From: Pseudanabaena sp. PCC 6802
GTDB taxonomy: Bacteria; Cyanobacteriota; Cyanobacteriia; Pseudanabaenales; Pseudanabaenaceae
DNA length: 64,000 nt
NCBI RefSeq assembly: GCF_000332175.1
Contig: NZ_KB235914.1
Coordinates: 565,966 to 629,965, forward strand
Direction of reading: 5' to 3'
The notes under the pieces were generated by a model that saw only the letters and a program-made list of their open reading frames with translations, made no database searches and had not been told where the DNA came from. The position numbers and the translations under genes are program-made. Numbering within the stretch: position 1 is the first letter of the stretch; each line of letters starts with the position of its first letter. Below, piece after piece: positions 36,643 through 44,922 of this stretch.

Positions 36643-37446
36643 CTAGGATTTAGCAAGCGTGAACCCGTATTTCTCAAATACACTCCTGGCAGTTCCACTT
36701 GATAGGAACTTTACATAGTTTTTAGCTACTGGGATGTTTTTGCTATTCTTAAGGACAGCAATAGGATAGACAATAGGAGAATGTAAATTCGTGGAAATTA
36801 GTTCTACTACTCTGACGCGATCGGAGATTTTGGCATCGGTAATATAGACAATACCTGCATCCGCATTACCGCTTTCCACAGCAGCAAGAACGTTACGAAC
36901 TGTGTTGCCCAGAATCAATTTCGATTTTACCTGTTCGGCAATACCTAGTTTTTTGAAAACTTCTTCGCTATATTGCCCCACAGGCACGCTTCTCGGTTCG
37001 CCTACGGCAATCTTTTTGACATTGCCGCCAGCCAAGTTCCGCACGCTTGTAATCCCTAAAGTAGAATTTCTCGGCACGATCAAAGCCAGACGGTTGCCCA
37101 GTAAATTCTGGTTGGTGTCCTGTAAGATTAAACCTTTCGATTGTAAAGCGCTCATTTGTTTCGTAGCAGCAGAGATGAAAACATCTACAGGTGCACCCTG
37201 TTCGATCTGTTGCTGCAAAGCACCCGAAGCACCAAAATTATATTTTACGGCTACCGCAGGCTGAGACTTTTGGTAGATGGGTGCAATCTCTTTGAGTGCA
37301 TCTTGCAAGCTGGCAGCGGCGGATACCAACAGGCTGGTATTACCTTGCGCTATAGCTGGATGTCGCTCGAAGAACTTGGTGCCGACAACTAGACTGAAGG
37401 TAAGAGCGATGCAGGCAATGAAAGTAAAAACTCGTCTTCTATTCAT
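36643..37446 (-). CDS. modA: molybdate-binding periplasmic protein
   Basis: 267 residues with an N-terminal signal sequence (RRRVFTFIACIALTFSLVVG). The mature domain has LLVSAAASLQDALKEIAPIY, NFGASGALQQQIEQGAPVDV with FISAA, and a C-terminal PIVYPIAVLKNSKN stretch, all typical of ModA. It binds molybdate or tungstate and hands it to ModBC, encoded 9 bases downstream. The preceding methyltransferase ends 55 bases upstream on the same strand and may be co-transcribed. Confidence 0.95.
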   Translation of the reverse strand: MNRRRVFTFIACIALTFSLVVGTKFFERHPAIAQGNTSLLVSAAASLQDALKEIAPIYQKSQPAVAVKYNFGASGALQQQIEQGAPVDVFISAATKQMSALQSKGLILQDTNQNLLGNRLALIVPRNSTLGITSVRNLAGGNVKKIAVGEPRSVPVGQYSEEVFKKLGIAEQVKSKLILGNTVRNVLAAVESGNADAGIVYITDAKISDRVRVVELISTNLHSPIVYPIAVLKNSKNIPVAKNYVKFLSSGTARSVFEKYGFTLAKS

Positions 37447-37501
37447 GATGTAGTTTGAGGTTAAGATGGAACCTAATTTATTGGATTTTACTTGGGTTTA
37501 C

Positions 37502-38152
37502 CTAGCGTTTACGAGCAACGATGTGAAAAATATGCCAGTACTTCTCCTCACCTATGGCAGTTTTACCCAGATGTTCCTCTTCTTCCAACATTTCGATCGC
37601 GAATGACCGTAACAATTCTTCTACCTCCTTACGGCTGTGATGATTTGTAGAAGTATAAGTTGCCCAAGAATCCCTGTCTCCAAGTATCTGTCCGCAGAAT
37701 CGACCTCCGGTTTTGAGCGATATTACAATTCTTGCCCACAGGCTAGGAAAGCGATCGGGAGGGCAGAATGGTAAAGAGAAGCTGGCATTGACTAGATCGA
37801 CAGATGTTGGTAAGTTCGCATCTTCAAAGCGAATTACTTGAGATGCAAACTGTTTCTCTAAGTGGATGGGATCGATGTCCGGACGCAGCCGCAGCCGCGC
37901 GATCGCTTCTGCTTGCCCGTCGATTGCCAGAACGTGCCAACCGCGCCGCAGTAGCTCCACAGTGTCGCGACCTTCACCGCAACCGAGATCGACTGCAAAT
38001 CGAGAATTGACTTCGCTTGCTTCAGCATCGAATCTTGCCAGTGCTGCTAAAAGCGTTTCTCTGGGCGGGCGACCTACAACAGCATTGTAATAAGCTTCCC
38101 AATCCCGTTCTAAAACCTTGCTTTTAGAATACTTGTCGTCTATCTGTGGCAT
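37502..38152 (-). CDS. class I SAM-dependent methyltransferase
   Basis: 216 residues with SAM-binding motif I AVDLGCGEGRDTVELLRRGW (residues ~52-71), acidic VLAIDG at the end of strand 2, and DLVNASFSLPFCPP as motif IV. It resembles TehB/small-molecule methyltransferases. The substrate cannot be read from the sequence. It lies directly upstream of modA on the same strand; the link to molybdate uptake may be only positional. Confidence 0.8.
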   Translation of the reverse strand: MPQIDDKYSKSKVLERDWEAYYNAVVGRPPRETLLAALARFDAEASEVNSRFAVDLGCGEGRDTVELLRRGWHVLAIDGQAEAIARLRLRPDIDPIHLEKQFASQVIRFEDANLPTSVDLVNASFSLPFCPPDRFPSLWARIVISLKTGGRFCGQILGDRDSWATYTSTNHHSRKEVEELLRSFAIEMLEEEEHLGKTAIGEEKYWHIFHIVARKR

Positions 38153-38284
38153 GTTCTGGTATGGAATCTTTGGGCTTGCAAGCAGGAATTTAATTCATTT
38201 AATCCTACGAGAGTTAATGAAATTGTAGCAATTATACCAATTCTCAATCGGCACGTTATACAAATACTGTTTAGCTAACCCCTT

Positions 38285-38390
38285 TTACTTGAAGTCCGCC
38301 AAGGCTGACTTTGCTCGTGTAGCCGCGCCTGAAAGTCGCCAGACAATATTAGGGATAAGAGTCGCCAGACAATATTAGGGATAAGAGATT
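38285..38390 (+). repeat. interspersed repeat R4, copy a, with a partial tandem duplication
   Basis: Begins ACTTGAAGTCCGCCAAGGC and ends in GTCGCCAGACAATATTAGGG; the last 26 bases occur twice in tandem (38335-38386). A related sequence at 62851-62925 shares ACTTGAAGTCCGC, GTGTAGC and CAGGCAATATTA. The IS701-like element copy 2 inserted just at its end. Confidence 0.7.
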
Positions 38391-38395
38391 AGTAA

Positions 38396-39880
38396 CTGGA
38401 GTTTAGACTAAAAAGTGGTAAAAAGCAGCCAGCCATTGCAGACTGACCGCTTGATGATGGAAGCTGAAAAGACTATAAAATCAACAGCTTCATCATGATT
38501 AGTTTGGATAAACTTGAGCAATTTCGCAAGTACACGTACGAAATTATAGGGAACGGGAGAGATGCGCTGTTCGACTTGATGGATGCGGTACTGACGAGTC
38601 GGAGTGTTTCATCGTTTGTGGAACTTTCGTTAAGCCCATTATTTCGGAGGGAGTGGTCGAGTATCTATGAAGCACTGCAAGATAGTCATCCTCCACGTGA
38701 AGACTTGATGAAGCAATACATACAGCAAATGCCGGCAGCAGAGGTGACGATATTGGCGGGCGACCATACAGCCTGGTCGCGTCCCTATGCGGTGACATTA
38801 CAAGAACGCACCTACGAACATCAACCTCAACCGGGAGTAGGAAGCAAACCTGTTACGGTGGGGCAAGGATACAGCACAATTGCCTGGATTCCAGAGTCAG
38901 AAGGGAGTTTTGCCTTACCGTTGCGGCATGAGCGGATCACCAGTTTCGAGAACCCGATTCAGAAAGCCGCTAGTCAGTTACGCTTGGTTTGTGCGGAAAT
39001 TCCTGGGACTGTGCTTTTCCTGGGGGATGGCGAGTATGGGTGCGCACCATTTTTGCAGCAAACAGCAGACATCCCGTGTATCAAGCTGCTCAGGCTACGC
39101 CCCAACCGGGTTCTGTATCATGCCCCAAAGGATTACGAGGGGCATGGGCGACCCCATAAGCATGGAGAGAAATTTAGCCTCAAAGACTCTGACACTTGGT
39201 CTATTCCCCAAGCAGACATCACAATTGCAGAGCCTAAACTGGGACGATTGCAAATTCGTCGATGGCCAAACCTGCACTTAAAGCAAGCCGCAGACCATCC
39301 CTTTACACTCATTCTGGTCGAACGTCTTGATATGCCTGAATCGAAACCCCTGTGGTTGATTTGGGTCGCTAAAGACGAGCCAATCTTGAGTGAGGTATGG
39401 CAAAAATATCTGCGCAGATTTGCCATTGAGCATTGGTATCGCTTGGTGCGTCAACGTCTCCATTGGACAATCCCTCAGCTTTCTACCCCTGCTCAGATGG
39501 AGACTTGGTCGGACTTGATGCCTTTACTTACTTGGCAATTGTGGCTCGCTCGTGAACTTGTCCAAGACTCCTCCTCTGCCTTGGCAGAAACCGATGACTA
39601 AATTGTCTCCTGGTCGAGTTGCAAATGCTTTTGCTTTAGTTTTGGTCAGGATTGGCTCTCCTTCCCCTGACCCTAAACCTCGCGGTAAGTCTCCAGGTTG
39701 GCCTCTTGGGAAAAAACGAACCCAACGGATTCGTTATCCTACTGTCAAAAAACGCTATGCCAAGCCCCTCAAAAAAGCTTCCGCTGCAACTGCTTAGCTC
39801 AACTTCTTCCCTTTTATCCTCTCTCTCGCTAGTTTCTATCTAGCGAGATGCTTCTTGTTGCCTTTTAGTCTAAACTCCAG
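38396..39880 (+). mobile_element. IS701-like element, second copy (1-bp longer)
   Basis: Same 13-bp ends as 20868-22351, 1,485 bp, and flanked by its own 6-bp duplication TAGTAA (38390-38395, 39881-39886). The sequence appears otherwise identical to copy 1 apart from one inserted C near 39571. Confidence 0.92.
38495..39797 (+). pseudogene. IS701-like transposase, frameshifted copy
   Basis: Identical to the 433-residue protein of 20967-22268 up to residue ~358 (WLARELVQDS). There GACTCTCCTC has become GACTCCTCCTC, an extra C that leads to a stop at 39601. The lost basic C-terminus (WPLGKKRTQRIRYPTVKKRY) is still encoded in the shifted frame to 39797. All three catalytic acidic residues lie before the lesion. 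Confidence 0.92.
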
Positions 39881-39942
39881 TAGTAATGCACGCGACCTCA
39901 AGCGGAGACTGATAGGCTTTAGAAGGTCGCTGCTAGAAAGTT

Positions 39943-40566
39943 TCACCTGCTTGCGACTTGATGGCGAACTTGCAGAATTTCTGGATGTTCGTCACAGTAT
40001 TCCTGAAAAGCCGTTTTCTCAGGCGGGATCGTACCTTCTTGGTAAACTGCCTCTGCCTGAATTTCCTCTACTAATTGCCAGGCATCAAGGCAGTCGGGGG
40101 CGGTAAATCCCTTGGCATTACAAGTGGATTTGGCATCCGCGATCGCTCTGGACAGTTCGCGCTTGAGCACGACAGACTTGGGATTTTCCAAGAAGTCGCC
40201 TTTATTCAGGATATCGCTCAACGAGATGATACCAATCAATCCATCTCTAATTACAGGGGCAACGTGGATGCCCGTGTTGGCAAACAACCGCGCTACATAT
40301 TCCACACCCAGGTCGGGATTGACTGCGATGCAGGGTTTGGTCATAATTTCGTAGACCCGCATCTTTTCAGGATCTTTACCATAGGCAACGACTTTGTAGA
40401 CGATATCCGCCTGTGTCACAATGCCGTAGGCATCTTGAGGACTGCGAGTATCCACGATGAGTGCGTGTAAATCCTTAAGCCGCATGAGCTTTATGGCTTG
40501 AGCCGCAGTTGCCGAACCAAGAATAGTGGCTACGTCCTGGGACATGATGTCCGATGCTTTCAACAT
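39943..40566 (-). CDS. CBS-domain protein at the end of the nif cluster
   Basis: 207 residues with two CBS motifs: MLKASDIMSQDVATILGSAT with DAYGIVTQADIVYKV, and VYEIMTKPCIAVNPDLGVEY with DGLIGIISLSDIL. A helical tail of about 70 residues follows. Paired CBS domains bind adenosyl nucleotides and act as energy sensors. It lies 61 bases behind fdxB on the same strand, so it probably belongs to the same transcript. A role in tuning nitrogenase to energy charge is speculation. Confidence 0.85.
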   Translation of the reverse strand: MLKASDIMSQDVATILGSATAAQAIKLMRLKDLHALIVDTRSPQDAYGIVTQADIVYKVVAYGKDPEKMRVYEIMTKPCIAVNPDLGVEYVARLFANTGIHVAPVIRDGLIGIISLSDILNKGDFLENPKSVVLKRELSRAIADAKSTCNAKGFTAPDCLDAWQLVEEIQAEAVYQEGTIPPEKTAFQEYCDEHPEILQVRHQVASR

Positions 40567-40627
40567 AGTAATTAAACCTCCTCTCGAACAAAAATGGAAT
40601 TCATAGTGAAATCAAAAACTCAATTGA

Positions 40628-40924
40628 CTAGTTGAGTTCGTAAGGACTGTGCGCGTAACAGTTTTTAGGGCAGATGCGCGAGCAGGCTTGGCAGCCAACG
40701 CAGAGATCCGGGTTGGCAATTGTCATTACCTTGCGTTCGATTTCTTCGTCCTCTTCGTTATCTACGAATTCGCCCTCTTCATTGAGTGCTTTGAGCGCTA
40801 AAACATTGCGGCCGCATACTTTCATGCATCTGCCGCAACCGAGACATGTCGAGTAATTAATTGCCTGAACGAATTGGGGAGTCCAGGCATTGCCTCCAAG
40901 TGTCAATCCAGTTAAGTGTGTCAT
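40628..40924 (-). CDS. fdxB: nif-specific ferredoxin III, 2[4Fe-4S] type
   Basis: 98 residues from ATG 40924, which follows GGAGG at a good distance; a longer upstream frame is rejected. The opening [20 protein letters not shown] is characteristic of nitrogen-fixation ferredoxin III. Two cluster motifs are [13 protein letters not shown] and [13 protein letters not shown]. It is a likely electron donor in the nitrogenase or NifB pathway. The CBS gene follows. The divergent mop gene starts 69 bases upstream, so fdxB needs its own promoter there. Confidence 0.93.
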   Translation of the reverse strand: MTHLTGLTLGGNAWTPQFVQAINYSTCLGCGRCMKVCGRNVLALKALNEEGEFVDNEEDEEIERKVMTIANPDLCVGCQACSRICPKNCYAHSPYELN

Positions 40925-40993
40925 GGTACTTTTTCCTCCAAAATAGCTGTTAGAATTAATTCGTACTCTCAATTACATGTCGAGATTGAAATT

Positions 40994-41203
40994 ATGCAAC
41001 TAAGCGCACGTAACGCCCTCAAGGGAACGGTAAAAGCGATTGCTCCCGGTTCCGTTAATGCTGAAGTCACGATTGAAGTTGCCCCAGGTGTGGAAGTAAC
41101 CTCGATTGTTACAAAGTCCTCAGTTGAGAAACTAGGACTTGCAGTGGGCAAGGAAGCCTACGCAGTTATCAAAGCATCAGATGTCATGGTTGCCATAGAT
41201 TGA
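40994..41203 (+). CDS. mop: molybdopterin/molybdate-binding (Mop, TOBE-domain) protein
   Basis: 69 residues from ATG 40994: MQLSARNALKGTVKAIAPGS and VEVTSIVTKSSVEKLGL followed by AYAVIKASDVMVA, the complete Mop/TOBE fold of molbindins. Such proteins store molybdate as a hexamer. It is the only plus-strand gene within the leftward nif run, divergent from fdxB and convergent with feoA. Its position fits buffering of molybdate for FeMo-cofactor synthesis, with modABC nearby. Confidence 0.9.
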   Translation: MQLSARNALKGTVKAIAPGSVNAEVTIEVAPGVEVTSIVTKSSVEKLGLAVGKEAYAVIKASDVMVAID

Positions 41204-41215
41204 GTGCCCTAAAAC

Positions 41216-41488
41216 TCATGAGGGAGAAATGGGGTGGCTGTCAAAAACGCGAACGTAAATAGCGCGCGCTAGCTGTTCCTCAAGTACCAAGCTTTTCTGT
41301 CCTGCCTTAACCGTGAAGGCAGGATATCGTTTTTCCAGAGTGATGGAAGTTCCTGGCGCAATTCCCATCGCCTCTAACTTTTGCACGACGCGATCGTCGT
41401 TACTTCTAACTTTGTTGACGATACCTTCTTCTCCAGGGTGGAGAAGTTGCAAAGAAGAACCGGAAACAGTAAAGGCTTTGGCAAACAT
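41216..41488 (-). CDS. feoA: FeoA-domain protein of the nif cluster
   Basis: 90 residues from ATG 41488, preceded by GTGGAG at 9-12 bases. The SH3-like FeoA domain is visible: LQLLHPGEEGIVNKVRSNDD, then LEAMGIAPGTSITLEKRYPA. A FeoA-like gene beside fdxH is part of the standard cyanobacterial nif order. No feoB is present. It probably helps in iron supply, but its exact role is not established. Confidence 0.88.
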   Translation of the reverse strand: MFAKAFTVSGSSLQLLHPGEEGIVNKVRSNDDRVVQKLEAMGIAPGTSITLEKRYPAFTVKAGQKSLVLEEQLARAIYVRVFDSHPISPS

Positions 41489-41546
41489 AAGGATTATCTC
41501 CACGATCTTAAAGATCGATTTTGCAGTTACAGTTCGCTGACAAACT

Positions 41547-41846
41547 TTAGACTAAGTAGGCTTCTTGATGGGTGCGGATGACGCAATTGGAGCGAGGGTA
41601 GGAGACGCACAGGAGGACGAATCCCTTTGCGATCTGCTCGTCGTCCAGAAAGACCTGCTCGGATTGATCGATTTCTCCCTCAACCACTTTGGCAACACAG
41701 CTAGAACAGGAACCGGATTGACAGGAAGAAGGTAATTCGATATCTTGCTCTTCCGCCGCCTTGAGGATGGTTGTATCCTCATCGACTGGAATCGTAATAT
41801 CGAGTCCTCTCTTCTTATTGATTAGCTGCACCTGGTAAGTAGCCAT
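41547..41846 (-). CDS. fdxH: nif-specific [2Fe-2S] plant-type ferredoxin
   Basis: 99 residues from ATG 41846 ([20 protein letters not shown]). The ligands follow the plant-type pattern CQSGSCSSC with the fourth Cys in VLLCVSYP. It has the FdxH features of conserved basic residues and the DIELPSSC lead. FdxH is the direct electron donor to NifH in cyanobacteria. It lies between hesB and feoA, all leftward. Confidence 0.93.
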   Translation of the reverse strand: MATYQVQLINKKRGLDITIPVDEDTTILKAAEEQDIELPSSCQSGSCSSCVAKVVEGEIDQSEQVFLDDEQIAKGFVLLCVSYPRSNCVIRTHQEAYLV

Positions 41847-41927
41847 GGTTCTTCCCTCCAAGATCGATAATTATTAGGGTTGACTTACTGTCTCGCTTAG
41901 ATACATCGGTTAGATCTTTCCGTTGGT

Positions 41928-42299
41928 TTAGCTGCACTTAACTGCTTCAGGCGTGCAGTCTCCTGCTTTGAAGGATTGCCCGCAACCACAGGATTCAGTC
42001 GCGTTAGGGTTAGAAAACTTAAACCCACTCTGCGTTAGCCCTTCAACGTAGTCTATTACTACTCCCTCTAGAAGCGGTGCGCTTTTGGCATCGACGTAGA
42101 TTCGCAATTTGCCCTGTTCCACTAGCAGGTCTTCTGGCTTAGGCGTACTGGTAACATCTAAGGCATATTGATAGCCACTACAGCCGCCATCGGTTACTGA
42201 AACGCGGATACCTCGCTGTGATGGATCTGCAGTTTTGGCAGAACCCTGGAGAAACTTACGCAGTCTGAATTCTGCTACTTCGGTTAATGTTAGGGTCAT
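41928..42299 (-). CDS. hesB: HesB/IscA-type iron-sulfur assembly protein
   Basis: 123 residues of the A-type carrier family, opening MTLTLTEVAEFRLRKFLQGS. The three ligand cysteines are Cys in DGGCSGYQYAL and the CGC pair in ESCGCGQSF. A short extension with two more cysteines (GDCTPEAVKC) ends the protein, a feature of nif-type HesB. It follows hesA in the usual order and should deliver Fe-S clusters to nitrogenase proteins. Confidence 0.93.
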   Translation of the reverse strand: MTLTLTEVAEFRLRKFLQGSAKTADPSQRGIRVSVTDGGCSGYQYALDVTSTPKPEDLLVEQGKLRIYVDAKSAPLLEGVVIDYVEGLTQSGFKFSNPNATESCGCGQSFKAGDCTPEAVKCS

Positions 42300-42399
42300 A
42301 GAACCTCCTGAATAAATGGATAGATTTTGGGATTAAGATAGATTTGCATGGATGACTCGGTGATGTCCGAGCATATGCGGGGCGATCGCAGTAACTTAT

Positions 42400-43236
42400 C
42401 TAAACCACTCCTGCCGTTTTAGGTGAGTTTTGCCTTACAGCAATTTGCTTCACGCTACCTCTAACGTCTCGCAACCCCACGCGCAGCTCCCTGGAGATCC
42501 TGCCGCAAACAGGGCAATCAGGATCGTGGTAGGAGTGGCGTTTGGCAAAGTCCGCACTGCCCAAGTCCATAGTGAGCAACTGCGAGAACAGTGGCTTGCC
42601 CAAGCCGGTAATCAGCTTGATTGCTTCCAGGGCAGTTAGGCAAGCTAACGCGCCGGAGACTGCACCCAGAACGCCGAAGCCACGCCGATCCCAATCGGGT
42701 TTTTCGGGGAAAAGGCAGGATAGGCAAGGAGTCTTGCCAGGTACGATGGTCGTGAGATACGCCTCCATACCATTCATCGCAGCTTCGATCGCGGGCTTGC
42801 CTGCCTTCACGCACGCAGCGTTGAGCAGATCGCGCTCTATAAAGTTGTGGGCGCAGTCGAGGGCAAGATCGGCAGATGCAACTAGTGCATCTGCATTCTC
42901 TGGCGTGACATATTCGGCGATCGCTTCCACCTGGATGTCTGGATTGATGCTTAATAGAGTCTCTCGGGCTTTGTAGACCCTTGGTTGACCGACCCAATCG
43001 TCAGTCATGAGAATTTGGCGATTCATATCGTCCAATCTCAAGTCGCCACCGCGCACGAGAATCAAGCGTCCGACCCCAGCCACAGCAAGATAGAGCGCCG
43101 CCGTACCGCCCAATCCTCCCACGCCCGTAACCAGAACAGTCGCCGACTTTAACTGCTGCTGTGCGATCTCGCCGAAACCGGGAAGCATAATTTGGCGGCG
43201 ATAGCGCTCCAATTCAGTGGGTGTAAGGTCTAACAT
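42400..43236 (-). CDS. hesA: HesA/MoeB/ThiF-family E1-like adenylating protein
   Basis: 278 residues from ATG 43236. The ThiF/MoeB fold shows TVLVTGVGGLGGTAALYLAV (nucleotide-binding loop), LRLDDMNRQIL (catalytic arginine region), and zinc-binding pairs CLSC and CPVC. HesA sits between nifW and hesB in nearly all cyanobacterial nif clusters. A role in cofactor or sulfur carrier activation for nitrogenase has been proposed; the reaction is unknown. Confidence 0.93.
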   Translation of the reverse strand: MLDLTPTELERYRRQIMLPGFGEIAQQQLKSATVLVTGVGGLGGTAALYLAVAGVGRLILVRGGDLRLDDMNRQILMTDDWVGQPRVYKARETLLSINPDIQVEAIAEYVTPENADALVASADLALDCAHNFIERDLLNAACVKAGKPAIEAAMNGMEAYLTTIVPGKTPCLSCLFPEKPDWDRRGFGVLGAVSGALACLTALEAIKLITGLGKPLFSQLLTMDLGSADFAKRHSYHDPDCPVCGRISRELRVGLRDVRGSVKQIAVRQNSPKTAGVV

Positions 43237-43273
43237 GTGATTTCTCCTGGGTTCTCCTGACATCCTCTAGGCT

Positions 43274-43624
43274 CTAGGCTAGGGTTTCGCAGTTGGCATC
43301 GACTTCGGCATCGACTTCAGCATCAATTTCCGAGAGCAGCACTACGTTAGCTGGCTTCTGCTGGAATACTTTAAATAGCTTTTCGTCAACGGCAGTGGAA
43401 CTGAGAAACACCTCATAAGCCTGCTGAAAAGCCAGTCGATATTGCTCGAATTTTTGCTCTGCGCTCGGGTTAGCAGCATCGATCTCTTTCATGCTCTGCG
43501 AAAATTTTCGCAAAATATGCAGGCGATTGACGTTTACCACTTGAGGATCGTAAGGGAGTTGAAAGAAGTCGAAATACTCTTCAGCATCTACGAGAGTTTT
43601 GAATTTAGCGAAATCCCAGGTCAT
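43274..43624 (-). CDS. nifW: nitrogenase-stabilising/protective protein NifW
   Basis: 116 residues. FKTLVDAEEYFDFFQLPYDP and VNVNRLHILRKFSQSMKEID are the NifW signature. NifW acts on P-cluster/MoFe protein maturation or oxygen protection. The acidic tail SEIDAEVDAEVDANCETLA is a short tandem repeat. The ATG overlaps the stop codon of the preceding CCE_0567-type gene by 4 bases. Confidence 0.95.
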   Translation of the reverse strand: MTWDFAKFKTLVDAEEYFDFFQLPYDPQVVNVNRLHILRKFSQSMKEIDAANPSAEQKFEQYRLAFQQAYEVFLSSTAVDEKLFKVFQQKPANVVLLSEIDAEVDAEVDANCETLA

Positions 43625-43863
43625 CTTTGTGTCTCCAGTGCAGCTAGTTGTTGTTTCATGGCATCTAATTGGCAGTAAATGTCGTAAGTGGTGGCTGCTA
43701 GCTCCATAAGTTGCTTGTAGTTCGCTGGCAACCCTTCTGCTAGATCGTGCAGATCCATCTTGAGTTGACCTGCCTTACTATTGAGGCGTTTGATCTCAGT
43801 TTTGAGTCGAGTAATATCTTGCTCGCGTTCATCAACTGCGATCGCATCCGTTACTTGCACCAT
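43621..43863 (-). CDS. CCE_0567-family (DUF683) nif-cluster protein
   Basis: 80 residues forming a long helical hairpin (ITRLKTEIKRLNSKAGQLKM, YDIYCQLDAMKQQLAALETQ). This small protein occupies the usual place between the DUF269 gene and nifW. The family is known as a metalloprotein with a two-helix fold. Its ATG is 12 bases beyond the DUF269 stop and its stop overlaps the nifW start. Function unknown. Confidence 0.88.
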   Translation of the reverse strand: MVQVTDAIAVDEREQDITRLKTEIKRLNSKAGQLKMDLHDLAEGLPANYKQLMELAATTYDIYCQLDAMKQQLAALETQR

Positions 43864-43875
43864 AAATTTCTCCCA

Positions 43876-44352
43876 TTAGAGTCTGACAACTTCAGGATGG
43901 CTCTCAACCATGGCAATACCAGCTTGGGTTAGCTTCTCACCCTCGGCTGCTAGCTTCTCAGCGGAATCAAAGCCAAAGCGCTGGGCATCTCTGAGCGTAC
44001 GGGTTACGACCAGAAGGCGACCGCTGAAAACGAGCGCCCAACCAAAGCCTTCGTGGCTTAGATCGACAACAACTTGGGATAACGTGCCAGTTGCTTGTTC
44101 GATGCGGGCAGCGATCGCGCGATAAAAAGCTAAAATCCTTGCCTTGGTAACTGGATCGACATCGCCCTCAACAGAAATTTGACGTTTCTTTTCACGACTG
44201 ACAATAAAAGGCTTGAGTACCAATTCATCCGACCAGTCGCGATAAACGCCGTAATGATCTTGAGCGCGAATCTGTCTTGCCAGTTCTTTCAGAAATGGCG
44301 TGTCGTAAATTTCCGATAAAGTTGCTGTCGTTTGGGTAGGTGTGGCAATCAT
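43876..44352 (-). CDS. NifX-associated nitrogen fixation protein (DUF269)
   Basis: 158 residues with FLKELARQIRAQDHYGVYRD, DWSDELVLKPFIVSREKKRQ and the C-terminal LTQAGIAMVESHPEVVRL typical of DUF269. It follows nifX with a 4-base overlap, as in other nif clusters. It is thought to take part in FeMo-cofactor synthesis with NifX; the biochemical role is not defined. Confidence 0.93.
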   Translation of the reverse strand: MIATPTQTTATLSEIYDTPFLKELARQIRAQDHYGVYRDWSDELVLKPFIVSREKKRQISVEGDVDPVTKARILAFYRAIAARIEQATGTLSQVVVDLSHEGFGWALVFSGRLLVVTRTLRDAQRFGFDSAEKLAAEGEKLTQAGIAMVESHPEVVRL

Positions 44353-44762
44353 ACTAGTTCTTTCTCCAGTTCTTCTTCAAAATTTGATGTCTTCTGTTGC
44401 TGAAGGGCTTTACGCAGCCAGGGTGGTGGGCTGCCCTTCAGTGTCTGCACCATTTTGTCAAGGACATCGGTAATGCGATCGTTTTCCGATGGTGCTTTGA
44501 TAGGCGTGATGCGCTTGTTAATCAGGCGGGCTGCGGCACTACCACCGATCGCGGAGACGTAAACGATCGTGCAACCGGCCAAAGCCTCTAGCTTAGGAAG
44601 TAGCTTATCTTCATTCCCATCCTCTTGCAGATCGCCAGCGAATTCTAAGGTCTCCAGGAATTCGTATCTTTCGGCAGTTACTTCGTAAACTGCAATTTGC
44701 TTTGCCCAGCCAAAGTGGGCATTGATATGAATTCCGTCTTCTGTAGTAAATGCAATTTTCAT
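44349..44762 (-). CDS. nifX: FeMo-cofactor precursor carrier NifX
   Basis: 137 residues, one dinitrogenase iron-molybdenum-cofactor-binding domain: MKIAFTTEDGIHINAHFGWA, YEFLETLEFAGDLQEDGNED, CTIVYVSAIGGSAAARLINK. NifX shuttles NifB-co or VK-cluster between NifB and NifEN. It is separated from nifN by 160 bp containing repeat R2b. Confidence 0.95.
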   Translation of the reverse strand: MKIAFTTEDGIHINAHFGWAKQIAVYEVTAERYEFLETLEFAGDLQEDGNEDKLLPKLEALAGCTIVYVSAIGGSAAARLINKRITPIKAPSENDRITDVLDKMVQTLKGSPPPWLRKALQQQKTSNFEEELEKELV

Positions 44763-44788
44763 TTCTCTCCTCCTAGATCGATCGTTCC

Positions 44789-44898
44789 AGCACTTTTCAA
44801 TTGAGAACAGTTTTTATTTTGGGGGTGAAGGGGTTTCACTCTTTACTTGGGGGCGCAGTCCCCACCCCCCAATCGTTCCGAATCTGAAAACCGCTATA
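44789..44898 (+). repeat. MITE-like repeat R2, copy b, between nifN and nifX
   Basis: 110 bp. Starts AGCACTTTTCAATTGAGAAC and ends GAAAACCGCTATA, with an internal GGGGGTGAAGGGG and GGGGGCGCAGTCCCC. It is a short version of 24295-24451. Confidence 0.8.
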
Positions 44899-44922
44899 GT
44901 CATTTACAAAGGTTCAATCACC

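Noticed and set aside
38220-38245. NtcA-like box upstream of the methyltransferase-modA-modBC block
   Set aside because: GTAGCAATTATAC has seven, not eight, bases between GTA and TAC, and no suitably spaced -10 element was evident.
38335-38390. Possible CRISPR-like tandem repeat
   Set aside because: Only two adjacent 26-base units with no spacer; it is a partial duplication inside repeat R4.
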